The notes: generated by a model from the sequence alone, not told the origin. Shown: positions 7,121-15,411, counted from the stretch's first letter. The stretch is DNA of 32,291 bases from an uncultured Lachnospiraceae bacterium (GCA_902780465.1 CACZFV010000006.1:1-32291), one strand, 5' to 3'. Numbers and translations are program-made.

Positions 7121-8041
7121 ATGCAGAAAAAGACACTGATCCAGTCCATTCCGAATTTCAGTGAGGGACGGGATCTTAAAAAAGTAGAACATATCGTGGA
7201 TGCGTTCCGCGGTATACCGGGCCTGAGGCTCCTGGACTACTCCTCCGACCCGGATCACAACCGTTCCGTCGCTGTCGTCGTCGGCGAGCCGCAGGCAATG
7301 AAGGCTGCTATGGTGGACGCCATCGGGCGCTCCATCGACCTGATCGACATGAACATGCACGAAGGGAAGCATCCCCGCATCGGCTGTGTGGACGTCATCC
7401 CCTTTATTCCTGTCCGCGGGGCTTCCCTCCAGGACGCGGATCTTCTGGCAAAGGAAGTAGCGCAGTGCGCGTCAGAAAAGTACAATTTCCCCTTTTACCT
7501 CTATGAGGCTTCCGCCTCCGCGCCGCACCGGGCGTCCCTCTCCGGGATCCGGGAGGGACAGTACGAAGGTCTCGCGAAGAAAATGAAGGATCCCCTCTGG
7601 CGCCCGGACTACGGTCCCGCCGCTCCGCACCCCACCGGGGGAGCGGCTGCCATCGGCGCCCGGATGCCTATCGTCTATTATAATATAAATCTCGATACAT
7701 CCAACCTGGAGACTGCCCGCAGCATCGCCCGCAGGATCCGCGGCTCCGACGGGGGCTACCGTTTCGTGAAGGCCATGGGCATTGTCCCCGAAGGCCGCAC
7801 TAACGCCCAGGTCTCCGTCAACCTGACAGATTACAGCAGGACCTCTCTCTACACGGTTTTCGAGACAGTCCGGATGGAAGCCGCCCGCTACGGCGCCCGC
7901 GTCACATCCAGCGAGGTCGTGGGCTATCTTCCGCTCCAGGCCCTGGTGGACAGCGCAGAGTACTATCTGCAGCTGGAGGATTTCAGCACGGACCAGATCC
8001 TCGAGTACGATATCTGGAACAGAGAGGACGACGACAGGTGA
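7121..8041 (+). CDS. ftcD: Glutamate formimidoyltransferase (copy 2)
   Basis: A 306-residue second member of the formiminotransferase family, with LIQSIPNFSEGRD at the N-terminus, DPDHNRSV near residue 43, EGKHPRIGCVDVIPF with His84 at the catalytic position, and a GGAAAIGARMPIVYYNINL folate-site region. It is clearly diverged from copy 1 (EHSRMGAT against KHPRIGCV). It stands alone, without a cyclodeaminase partner, divergent from the BTAD regulator. The ATG at 7121 has an AAAGGA site 7 bases away; an upstream ATG at 7055 falls at the predicted transcription start. It may serve the same reaction under different control or use another formimino donor; the sequence does not decide. It ends at a strong terminator. 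Confidence 0.9.
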   Translation: MQKKTLIQSIPNFSEGRDLKKVEHIVDAFRGIPGLRLLDYSSDPDHNRSVAVVVGEPQAMKAAMVDAIGRSIDLIDMNMHEGKHPRIGCVDVIPFIPVRGASLQDADLLAKEVAQCASEKYNFPFYLYEASASAPHRASLSGIREGQYEGLAKKMKDPLWRPDYGPAAPHPTGGAAAIGARMPIVYYNINLDTSNLETARSIARRIRGSDGGYRFVKAMGIVPEGRTNAQVSVNLTDYSRTSLYTVFETVRMEAARYGARVTSSEVVGYLPLQALVDSAEYYLQLEDFSTDQILEYDIWNREDDDR

Positions 8042-8080
8042 CCGGAGACGGGATCTCATACGTCACTGGGCAAAAAAAGA

Positions 8081-8121
8081 GAGGCTGCCGCACATTTGAT
8101 GTAATGCGGCAGCCTCGTTTT
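8081..8121. terminator. Bidirectional terminator between ftcD copy 2 and the HAD gene
   Basis: A 12-bp perfect stem pairs 8081-8092 (GAGGCTGCCGCA) with 8105-8116. It is flanked by a T-tract on the plus strand and seven T residues on the minus strand (A-run at 8073-8079). It serves the convergent genes on either side. The stem core is the same as in the terminator at 13958-13996. Confidence 0.9.
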
Positions 8122-8136
8122 CTCTGCATGGGATCA

Positions 8137-8859
8137 TCAAAGTCTTTCCAGGATCTCGGACAGCGATGCGATCCGCTCCGCCGCCGCCTTTTCGGGCGTG
8201 TCCGCAGCGTTCTCTTTTTCCGGCGTATCCAAAGCAGTCTGCTTTCCCGGCGGCACGAACCACAGCGCCTTCATCCCTGCCTCCAGGGCGCCGCAGTAAT
8301 CCTTCCTGAAGCTGTCCCCGACGAACAGGCACTCCTCCGGAGACGCCTTCGCTTTTTCCGCACAGAGACTGAACAGCTTCCTGTCCGGCTTCTCCGCCCC
8401 CGCCTCCTCGCTGGTGACGATAAAATCCACGTACCCGAGAAGACCAAGGCGCTCCAGCTTCCGGAACTGGACCCAGGCAGTCATGTCTGTGCCGACACCG
8501 ATCCGGATGCCGCGCTTCTTCAGCTCCCGCATCGTCTCCTCCGCCCCGGGGGACGGCTCCGCCGCGTCCATCAGGGTCTCCCAGTACATCTCGTACAGCT
8601 TCATCGCGTGGGGATGCAGGGGCATCCCGTATTCCTCCAGAATGTTCTGGTAGCGGATCAGGCGGTTGTGGCAGGCTGCCACATCGCCCATTTTCTCATG
8701 CAGCCTGCGCATCATGCGGCGGCTTTCTTCCTGGAATCGCCCGGGCTCCCAGCCCAGCTGTTCCGAGGCGTAGGCTGCCAGCACCTTCATGGACGCTTCG
8801 TTCGCGCTGTCGTAGTCGTACAGAGTCCCGTCGATATCAAAGATCACTGCTTTCAGCAT
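8137..8859 (-). CDS. HAD-superfamily hydrolase (phosphatase-like)
   Basis: A 240-residue HAD hydrolase of subfamily IA type. Motif I is FDIDGTLYDYD at residues 7-17 (nucleophile Asp8 and acid Asp10). A helical cap domain follows, motif II is the GTDMT region, motif III is a lysine near AEKPDRKLF, and motif IV is FVGDSFRKDYCGALEAGM. The fold hydrolyses small phosphomonoesters; the substrate cannot be told. The last 30 residues are rich in Ala, Glu and Lys. It lies 48 bp after the CoA-transferase and is probably cotranscribed with it. GGAG site before the ATG. Confidence 0.85.
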   Translation of the reverse strand: MLKAVIFDIDGTLYDYDSANEASMKVLAAYASEQLGWEPGRFQEESRRMMRRLHEKMGDVAACHNRLIRYQNILEEYGMPLHPHAMKLYEMYWETLMDAAEPSPGAEETMRELKKRGIRIGVGTDMTAWVQFRKLERLGLLGYVDFIVTSEEAGAEKPDRKLFSLCAEKAKASPEECLFVGDSFRKDYCGALEAGMKALWFVPPGKQTALDTPEKENAADTPEKAAAERIASLSEILERL

Positions 8860-8907
8860 GGATCATTCTCCTTTTCAGCACCTGACTCGGGACGCTTCGC
8901 GGCTGAA

Positions 8908-10227
8908 TCATTTAAAACTTTTCTCCGCGTAGCGGTAAAGCTCATCACGGAAATCCGGATGCGCCACAGAGATCATGGCCTCGGCCCTCTCCCGCACCGT
9001 CTTTCCGGTGAGGTGGGCGACGCCGTATTCCGTGGCGACGTTCTCGATCATGGCTCTCGGGGCGGAGGTGGTGCAGCCCGCCGGGATGAAGGGGACGATG
9101 TTGGACTTCAGCTCGCCCTCTTTCGTCTTCCTGGCGGAGGCGATGCAGATAAAGCCCTTTCCGCCCTCTGAGCGGAAGGCACCCTCCAGGAAATCCAGCT
9201 GCCCGCCGGTGCCGGAGAGCTGCCGGGTGCCGGCGGTCTCCGCGTTCTCCTGGCCCATGAGGTCCAGCTGCACGCCGCCGTTGATGCTGATGTAATTCTT
9301 CAGTTCTCCCATGCGGAAGGGGGAATGGACATAGTCCAGGTCATCGGGGTGGAAGAGCTCCGGGTGCTCTGCGAGCCACTCATAGAACTCGGCGGAGCCT
9401 GCAGCCAGGTTCCAGGTCATGAGGCCTTTGTCAAAGGTCTTCGCGGCGCCGGTGAGCTTGCCTGCCTTCCACATGGCCATATAGGCGTCGCTGATGGTGC
9501 CGGTGTGGCAGCCAAGATCCTTCAGGTCCGACTCCGCCAGCATGTTGGCGACAGTAAAGGGAATCCCCCCAACGCCGAGCCCCAGGGTCGCCCCGTCCGG
9601 GATCTCCGCAAGGACGTTCCGGGCGATGGCAAGCTCCGTCTCGGTAGGTGCCTTGTAGCTCTGGACCGGCAGCGGACTGTGGACGCCTTCGACCACATAG
9701 TCCGCATTGGAGATGTGGACGCGGTTGGAGCCGTCCACGCCCGGGATCACCGGATAGTACTCATTTACCTCGAATACCACCGTCTTTGCGACGGACATGA
9801 TGGTCTTAAAGCAGTAGTTCGCCGCGCCCAGGGTGCAGTACCCCTCGCTGTCCGGCTTCGATACCGGGATCACGGCCACGTCCACCCGGTAGTGCTGCCG
9901 GTACAGGAACGGCACCTGCCGGAGCAGCATGGGCACGAAACGGATCTGCCCTTCTGTCTGCTTCTTTCTCTCGTATCCCCCGATGTGCCAGCTGTACCAC
10001 GTAAACGCCTTATGCTCCGGATCCGCCTCCAGTATCTCGATCTTCGGGGCGTACACCAGGCCGCCCCGGACCTTCACATCAGAAAGTTCGCCGGCGCGCC
10101 CCGCAAGGGCCCTGTCAAAAAGCTCCGGAAAACCCGTACCGAAGCCGAAGTCCACCCAGTCACCGGACTTCACGACCTTCGCGGCCTCTTCCGGCGTCAC
10201 AAACTTCTTCATGTATTCCTGATTCAT
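8908..10227 (-). CDS. Acetyl-CoA hydrolase/transferase family protein (butyryl-CoA:acetate CoA-transferase-like)
   Basis: A 439-residue protein of the family holding butyryl-CoA:acetate and 4-hydroxybutyrate CoA-transferases. Visible marks are GLGVGGIPFTVANML near residues 217-231, GTRQLSGTGGQLDFLEGAF near 330-348, and the C-terminal AEAMISVAHPDFRDELYRYA. In characterised relatives the catalytic glutamate lies in a motif like HTEM or HSEM (Glu238 of the Clostridium aminobutyricum enzyme). Here the aligned segment is CHTGTISDAYM, with Gly (codon GGC) in that place. Either this subgroup uses another residue or the protein is not a normal transferase. The start at 10227 has AGGAGG upstream; an in-frame upstream ATG at 10296 lacks one. 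It is divergent from the hydroxyacid dehydrogenase-Etf operon, which suggests a fermentation role. Confidence 0.82.
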   Translation of the reverse strand: MNQEYMKKFVTPEEAAKVVKSGDWVDFGFGTGFPELFDRALAGRAGELSDVKVRGGLVYAPKIEILEADPEHKAFTWYSWHIGGYERKKQTEGQIRFVPMLLRQVPFLYRQHYRVDVAVIPVSKPDSEGYCTLGAANYCFKTIMSVAKTVVFEVNEYYPVIPGVDGSNRVHISNADYVVEGVHSPLPVQSYKAPTETELAIARNVLAEIPDGATLGLGVGGIPFTVANMLAESDLKDLGCHTGTISDAYMAMWKAGKLTGAAKTFDKGLMTWNLAAGSAEFYEWLAEHPELFHPDDLDYVHSPFRMGELKNYISINGGVQLDLMGQENAETAGTRQLSGTGGQLDFLEGAFRSEGGKGFICIASARKTKEGELKSNIVPFIPAGCTTSAPRAMIENVATEYGVAHLTGKTVRERAEAMISVAHPDFRDELYRYAEKSFK

Positions 10228-10277
10228 CCCAGACCTCCTGAATGCTCTTTTTTGTATTATATACCATAACCTCGTAA

Positions 10278-10319
10278 ACAGGGGGCCGATTCTCAAGGAA
10301 ACAGAGAACCGTCCCCTGT
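10278..10319. repeat. Imperfect inverted repeat between divergent fermentation genes
   Basis: The arms 10278-10294 (ACAGGGGGCCGATTCTC) and 10304-10319 (GAGAACCGTCCCCTGT) pair around a 9-base loop. The GGGACGGTTCTC core resembles REP-like elements that I recall as common in clostridial intergenic DNA. It sits between the CoA-transferase start and the dehydrogenase promoter, so an operator or a terminator-like insulator is also possible. Confidence 0.55.
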
Positions 10320-10374
10320 CTCCTTTTGTGTTGCCGGATTAATAATTATGCAGTATTTCTGTGGATCGTTTAAC

Positions 10375-10403
10375 TTGACTACTTATTAACAATCGTGTAT
10401 TTT
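10375..10403 (+). promoter_or_regulatory. Promoter of the hydroxyacid dehydrogenase-etfBA operon
   Basis: TTGACT at 10375-10380 and TATTTT at 10398-10403 are separated by 17 bp. The predicted start is near 10410, about 42 bp before the ATG. The leader carries AAGGAG at 10435-10440. The surroundings are AT-rich compared with the genes. Confidence 0.65.
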
Positions 10404-10451
10404 TACTCTTAATACACTATCAGCAGAATCGATCAAGGAGAATCTGTATCC

Positions 10452-12044
10452 ATGGAAGACAGCTTTCGCGACACTTACCGGCAGTACCTGAAGGATGAAT
10501 CCAGGACTGTCGGATACGCAGACTCCATCTCCTTTCCGAAAACGGAAGAGGAAGTCTCTGAAGATCTGAAGGCCCACTGCGGAAAGGGCATCCCGGTCAC
10601 GGTCCAGGGCGCCCGGACCGGACTGACCGGGGGATGCGTTCCCTTCGGCGGCCATATTCTCAACACCTCCGGTCTGGACCGGTTCCTCGGCATGGAAATG
10701 GCGGAGGACGGCAGCTTCCTGATCCGCGTCCAGCCGGCAGTCCCGCTCTCCAGGCTGCGGTCCCTTCTCGCCGAAAAGAGCCTTCCGACGGATGGCTGGA
10801 GCGAGGAGTCCCTGGCAGTCTACGAACAGTTCCGGATGGCGCCGGAGCAGTTTTTCCCACCGGATCCCACGGAGAGCTCCGCGTTCCTGGGCGGTATCGC
10901 CGCCTGCAACGCTTCCGGCTCCAGAAGCTACCTCTACGGCCCCATGCGGCCCTATGTCATGGGACTCCGCCTGGCGCTCACGGACGGTGATATTCTTGTC
11001 CTCCGCCGCGGCGAATGCTTCGCCGAAGGGCGCAGTCTGTCCGTCACGACCGTGAACGGCCGGACCATCCAGGCACAGCTCCCCTCCTACCGCATGCCGT
11101 CCTGCAAGAACGCCTCCGGCTATTACGCCGCGGACGATATGGACGCAATCGACCTGATCGTCGGCTCCGACGGCACTCTGGGCGTCCTTACGGAGCTCAC
11201 TCTGAAGCTGATCCCGAAGCCGAAGGTCATCTGGGCCGTCAGCGTCTTCTTCAAAGATGAGCCCATGGCGATCCGCTTCACCGAGGCCCTTCGCCCGGAG
11301 ATCAAAAACGCGGCTGCCATCGAGTACTTCGATGGAAACGCGCTGCAGATCCTCCGGAACCAGAAGGCGAACAACGCTGCCTTTTCTTCCCTTCCCGTGA
11401 TCCCTGAAGGCGCGGGCTGCTGCATCTACGCTGAGCTCCACTGCGCTTCGGAGGAAGAGGCGGGCGAAACACTTTACCGGATCGGGGAAGTTCTCACGGA
11501 GTGCGGCGGAAGCGAAGCCGACACCTGGGTCGCCCGGGACGATAAGGACAAAAACCTTCTGATCTTCTTCCGTCACGCAGTGCCGGAGAGCACCAACATG
11601 CTGATCGACATCCGCCGGCAGTCGGATCCCTCCATCACGAAGCTCGGCTCCGACATGTCCGTCCCGGACGGGAAGCTTGCCGAGATCGTCCGGGTGTACC
11701 GGAAGACCACTGCGGAAGCGGGCCTGGACACTGCGACCTGGGGACATATCGGAAACAACCATCTGCACGTAAACATCATCCCCGCGAACCACGAGGACTA
11801 TGTGAAAGGAAAAGCGCTCTTCTCCCGCTGGGCAGAGACCGTCACCTCCCTGGGCGGAGCTGTCTCTGCGGAGCACGGTGTCGGAAAGATCAAGCGCGAC
11901 TTCCTGAAGATCATGTACGGAAAAGAAGGTCTTCTGGAAATGGCAGCGGTGAAGGCCGCCTTCGACCCGACCCTGATGCTGGCCAGAGGAAACCTGTTCC
12001 CGGAAGAGATCCTGGATGAAGCCGGAAAGGGGGTGCGCGCATGA
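10452..12044 (+). CDS. FAD-linked 2-hydroxyacid dehydrogenase (GlcD/lactate dehydrogenase type)
   Basis: A 530-residue flavoprotein of the FAD-binding PCMH / FAD-oxidase C family that oxidises 2-hydroxyacids such as D-lactate or glycolate. The FAD pyrophosphate loop GARTGLTGGCVPFGG lies at residues 53-67, a PPDPTESSAFLGGIAACNASGS segment near 138-159, and GSDGTLGVLTELTLKL near 238. The C-terminal substrate and metal site shows HIGNNHLHVN near 432-441 and SAEHGVGKIK near 471-480. It is longer than LctD-type enzymes (about 465). It overlaps etfB by four bases (ATGA), so it should deliver electrons to the EtfBA encoded downstream, as in the electron-confurcating lactate dehydrogenase of Acetobacterium woodii. 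The substrate is inferred, not shown. Confidence 0.88.
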   Translation: MEDSFRDTYRQYLKDESRTVGYADSISFPKTEEEVSEDLKAHCGKGIPVTVQGARTGLTGGCVPFGGHILNTSGLDRFLGMEMAEDGSFLIRVQPAVPLSRLRSLLAEKSLPTDGWSEESLAVYEQFRMAPEQFFPPDPTESSAFLGGIAACNASGSRSYLYGPMRPYVMGLRLALTDGDILVLRRGECFAEGRSLSVTTVNGRTIQAQLPSYRMPSCKNASGYYAADDMDAIDLIVGSDGTLGVLTELTLKLIPKPKVIWAVSVFFKDEPMAIRFTEALRPEIKNAAAIEYFDGNALQILRNQKANNAAFSSLPVIPEGAGCCIYAELHCASEEEAGETLYRIGEVLTECGGSEADTWVARDDKDKNLLIFFRHAVPESTNMLIDIRRQSDPSITKLGSDMSVPDGKLAEIVRVYRKTTAEAGLDTATWGHIGNNHLHVNIIPANHEDYVKGKALFSRWAETVTSLGGAVSAEHGVGKIKRDFLKIMYGKEGLLEMAAVKAAFDPTLMLARGNLFPEEILDEAGKGVRA

Positions 12045-12913
12045 ACAACAAAACTGCGGGTAAGACACCCTTTCATATCATTGTCTGCGTAAAGCAGGTC
12101 CCCGCCGGCGCCCAGGCAAAGCTGGACCCGGTGACAAAGACGCTGGTGAGAAGCGCCGGCGCGTCCATCCTGAATCCCTATGACGCTTTCGCTGTGGAAG
12201 CTGCCCTTCAGATCCGGGACGACCTCACCGCCCGGAATGAAGCGCAGGCGCCGGATGCTCCTGCCGCGGAATGCAGCGTCACTGCTCTCAGCATGGGCGT
12301 TCCCTCCGCGGAAAAAATGCTGAAGGACCTCATCGCCCGCGGCGTGGACGAGGGTGTCCTCCTTACTGACCGCGCCTTTGCCGGCGCGGATACCATCGCC
12401 ACCTCCCGCTCCCTCTCCCTGGGCGTCCGGGAGATCGGCTACCGGAGCGGAAACCCGTCGCTGATCATCTGCGGCCACATGGCTGTGGACGGCGACACCG
12501 CCCAGATCGGCCCGGAGCTGGCGGAGACTCTGAAGATCCCCCACGTCTCGAACGTGCTGAAGATCGTGGAAGTGGATCCGGAGAAGGCCTTTATTATTGT
12601 CGAGTGCATCGCAGCGGAAGGCCGGCAGACCCTGAAGGTACAGCTTCCCGCCCTGATCACCGTATCCAAGGATATCAACGTCCTCCGTCTGCCCTCCATC
12701 AGCGGCATCCGGAAGGCGGAACAGCAGAAAGTCCGCATCCTCGGCGCGGCGGAACTCAACGCGGACCCGGATCTTCTCGGGAAAAAGGGCTCGGCGACCC
12801 AGGTGGTCCGGACCTTCACTCCGGACTTCAAGACCACCGCGGAGCGCATCACAGGCACTCCGAAGGAAGCCGCAGTAAAAATCAGAGATATCATCGGGAG
12901 AATAATAGGATGA
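12041..12913 (+). CDS. etfB: Electron transfer flavoprotein beta subunit
   Basis: A 290-residue EtfB. It begins with IIVCVKQVPAGAQAKLDP and has ILNPYDAFAVEAAL near residues 43-56. The segment GHMAVDGDTAQIGPELAETLKIP near 145-167 includes DGDTAQ, which is typical of anaerobic, bifurcating-type EtfB rather than the mitochondrial type, as I recall the families. Such subunits carry a second FAD and bind NAD(H). The ATG overlaps the dehydrogenase stop (ATGA), and the stop overlaps etfA in the same way, so the three proteins are probably made in fixed ratio. Slightly longer than usual (about 260), with extra residues around 62-78 (EAQAPDAPAAE). Confidence 0.92.
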   Translation: MNNKTAGKTPFHIIVCVKQVPAGAQAKLDPVTKTLVRSAGASILNPYDAFAVEAALQIRDDLTARNEAQAPDAPAAECSVTALSMGVPSAEKMLKDLIARGVDEGVLLTDRAFAGADTIATSRSLSLGVREIGYRSGNPSLIICGHMAVDGDTAQIGPELAETLKIPHVSNVLKIVEVDPEKAFIIVECIAAEGRQTLKVQLPALITVSKDINVLRLPSISGIRKAEQQKVRILGAAELNADPDLLGKKGSATQVVRTFTPDFKTTAERITGTPKEAAVKIRDIIGRIIG

Positions 12914-13947
12914 ATTTCAGTCAGAAGAACAGTGAGATATGGGTATACGCGGAACAGCATGCCGGCGTGATCCACCCGGTCGCCTTCGAGCTGCTGGGAA
13001 CCGCCAGGAAGCTTGCGGACGACCGCGGCCTCCGGGTCACCGCCGCGGTCATCGGCGACCTTCGCGCCAGCTGCGGGGAAGATCTCATCGCCGCCGGAGC
13101 GGACCACGTTTTTCTGGTGACTCACGAAACGCTGAAGCTCCCCATGGAGCTTCCCTATGAGGAGATCCTGTACCGCCTCGTGTCGCGGGAACAGCCGGAC
13201 ATCCTCCTTTTCGGCGCCACCCCCTTCGGACGCTCCCTTGCCCCCCGCCTGGCCGCCCATCTGGGGACCGGCCTCACCGCGGACTGTACCTCCCTCTCCA
13301 TCGATCCGGAGAGCGGCCTCCTGAAGCAGGTGCGCCCCGCTTTCGGCGGAAGTCTCATGGCTGAGATCGTCTGCCCGGTCATGCGCCCGCAGATGGCGAC
13401 AGTCCGCCCGGGCGTATTTCCCCGTCCCACACCTGATTTCACCCGGGGCGGAAACATTGAACGCATCTGGCAGCCCGCCGGGACGCCCAAGGTCACCGTG
13501 CTCCGCACGGAAGCGCGCCGGGACGGCCGCTCCATCGCCGGAGCGAAGCGTCTTGTCATCGCCGGACGCGGCATCGGCCTGAAAAAGAACCTGGCACTGG
13601 TGGAGGAACTCGCGACACTCCTGGACGCGGACTGGGGCTGCACCCGTCCGCTGGTGGAAAACGGCTGGTGCGAAAGCTTCCGTCAGGTCGGCCAGACCGG
13701 CTGCTCCGTGTCGCCGGAGCTTCTGGTGAGCGTCGGCGTCTCCGGCGCCGTCCAGCACACCGCAGGGATCGCAGGCGCGAAGCAGATCATCGCCGTGAAC
13801 AAGGATCCCGCAGCGCAGATCTTCGCCTCCGCGAGCTACGCCGTGGAAGGAGACTGTGTACAGTTCATAAAATCCCTGATCTCCGAGCTCCGGGCAAATC
13901 CGCCCATGCGGACCATCTGGGGAAGTTCCGAAGAATACAACGGTTAA
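12910..13947 (+). CDS. etfA: Electron transfer flavoprotein alpha subunit
   Basis: A 345-residue EtfA. The N-terminal half is the Rossmann-like domain (WVYAEQHAGVIHPVAFELLG, then DILLFGATPFGRSLAPRLAAHLGTGLTADC near 93-122). The C-terminal FAD domain carries SGAVQHTAGIAGAKQIIAVN near 278-297 and ASYAVEGDCVQFI near 309-321, matching the family FAD-binding motif. I chose the ATG at 12910, which overlaps the etfB stop. Together with EtfB and the FAD-linked dehydrogenase it forms a complex that can couple hydroxyacid oxidation to NAD and a low-potential carrier such as ferredoxin. The gene ends at a strong terminator 11 bp downstream. Confidence 0.93.
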   Translation: MNFSQKNSEIWVYAEQHAGVIHPVAFELLGTARKLADDRGLRVTAAVIGDLRASCGEDLIAAGADHVFLVTHETLKLPMELPYEEILYRLVSREQPDILLFGATPFGRSLAPRLAAHLGTGLTADCTSLSIDPESGLLKQVRPAFGGSLMAEIVCPVMRPQMATVRPGVFPRPTPDFTRGGNIERIWQPAGTPKVTVLRTEARRDGRSIAGAKRLVIAGRGIGLKKNLALVEELATLLDADWGCTRPLVENGWCESFRQVGQTGCSVSPELLVSVGVSGAVQHTAGIAGAKQIIAVNKDPAAQIFASASYAVEGDCVQFIKSLISELRANPPMRTIWGSSEEYNG

Positions 13948-13957
13948 AAAAACAAGT

Positions 13958-13998
13958 GGCTGCCGCATCATCAGATTTTCTGGTGATGCGGCAGCCTA
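13958..13998. terminator. Bidirectional terminator between etfA and the MATE gene
   Basis: A 13-bp perfect stem pairs 13958-13970 (GGCTGCCGCATCA) with 13984-13996. The minus strand continues into a run of T residues (A-run at 13946-13952); the plus strand has TATTGTTT. The stem core equals that of the terminator at 8081-8116. Confidence 0.9.
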
Positions 13999-14002
13999 TT
14001 GT

Positions 14003-15346
14003 TTACGAAACCAGAGACAGTTTCACGCAGACCCTCCGGAAATAGACCAGCTCCGCAGCGGCGGTGATGGCCCAGGAGCAGATGTAAAGAAGATACAGCG
14101 ACGTGATGGTGTGAAAATACGCAAAGACCGTCATCACCCAGAGCACCCTGAACACACAGGAACCCAGGAGGACGATGACCGTGGGGACGACACCGCGGCC
14201 CAGGGCCCGGGATGCCGCAATGGTGCAGTCCATGAAGGCGGAGAAGGCGTAGGAGAAGCCCATGATCCTGAGGCGGTACATTCCGCTCTCCACCACCTCG
14301 GGATCGGAGGTGAAGATCCCCAGGAAATGCTCTCCCATCAGGATCAGCACTCCGCCGATCAGTGCCCCTGCCCCGAAGGAATAAATCAGACTGACCCGGT
14401 AGCTCCCCAGGACCCGCGCCCGCTTCCCTGCGCCATAATTCTGCCCCATGAAGCTCCCGCAGGCGGTGTAGAAGGCTGCCATCACATCATAGGCCAGACC
14501 GTCCGCGTTCTGCGCGGCGGCATTTCCCGCCACCATCACCGCGCTGAAGCTGTTCACGCCAAACTGGACGAACAGGTTCGCCACCGAGAAGATCATATTC
14601 TGCAGGCCCGCCGGAAATCCGATGTTCAGGACCGACCGGACCTTGTCCGGGTCTGCCTTCAGCGCTGAGATCCGGAAGGCGTGAGGACCGCGGACCCGGA
14701 CCAGCGCCGTCATGATGCAGGCTGCGGAAACATACTGGGCAAGAATGCTGGCGATAGCGACGCCCGCCACGTCCATGCCCAGCGCCAGCACAAAGAACAG
14801 GTTCAGGATCACGTTCATGATCCCTGAGACCAGGAGGAACATAAGCGGCTTTCTTGTGTCTCCCGCCGCGCTGAACACGGCCTGGCCGAAATTATAGACC
14901 GCCAGAGCCGGCATTCCCAGAAAATAGATCCGGAGGTACAGCACAGCTCCGGAAAGCAGCTCCTCCTTGGTGCGGAGCAGAATAAGAATTCCTTTGCAGA
15001 ATACCTCTCCGAGAAGCAGAAGCAGCATTCCCGCCGCAAGACTGATCAGGAACGAGGTATGGACTGCGCTTCGGACCTCCTCCGGATGATCCTGCCCGAA
15101 AAAGCGGGCTGTGAGGACGTTCACACCGCCGCCCATTCCCATGAGAAAGCCGGTGAATATCATCACCAGCGTGGTCGTGCTTCCTACGGATCCAAGTGCC
15201 GCAGGGCCCGCAAATCTGCCGATGACGGCAATATCCGACATGTTGAACAGGATCTGAAGAAGGTTGGACAATATGAGTGGAATACTGAAGAACAGTATTC
15301 CACTCCATAGAGAACCCTCTGTCAGATCCTTAATATCTGATTTCAT
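14003..15346 (-). CDS. MATE family efflux transporter
   Basis: A 447-residue multidrug and toxic compound extrusion carrier with about twelve hydrophobic helices. It begins with the family-typical DLTEGSLWSGILFFSIPLIL segment, then QILFNMSDIAVIGRFAGPAALGSVG near residues 32-56. The second half contains the usual GMYRLRIMGFSYAFSAFMDC region. These carriers export cationic compounds with sodium or proton exchange; substrates cannot be predicted. The ribosome site before the ATG is weak. A promoter lies at 15412-15441. It is convergent with etfA and has no evident functional tie to it. Confidence 0.9.
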   Translation of the reverse strand: MKSDIKDLTEGSLWSGILFFSIPLILSNLLQILFNMSDIAVIGRFAGPAALGSVGSTTTLVMIFTGFLMGMGGGVNVLTARFFGQDHPEEVRSAVHTSFLISLAAGMLLLLLGEVFCKGILILLRTKEELLSGAVLYLRIYFLGMPALAVYNFGQAVFSAAGDTRKPLMFLLVSGIMNVILNLFFVLALGMDVAGVAIASILAQYVSAACIMTALVRVRGPHAFRISALKADPDKVRSVLNIGFPAGLQNMIFSVANLFVQFGVNSFSAVMVAGNAAAQNADGLAYDVMAAFYTACGSFMGQNYGAGKRARVLGSYRVSLIYSFGAGALIGGVLILMGEHFLGIFTSDPEVVESGMYRLRIMGFSYAFSAFMDCTIAASRALGRGVVPTVIVLLGSCVFRVLWVMTVFAYFHTITSLYLLYICSWAITAAAELVYFRRVCVKLSLVS

Positions 15347-15411
15347 GATAAGTTCTTTTATTCCTCGTTTTCTTACTGTTTTGTACGCGAATGTTCCGTA
15401 CCACAGCAGGC

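Noticed and set aside
10386..12068. 560-codon open frame on the minus strand
   Set aside because: It is the complement of the FAD-linked dehydrogenase, whose FAD and metal motifs are clear.
12439..13971. 510-codon open frame on the minus strand
   Set aside because: It is antisense to etfB and etfA and shows no domain.
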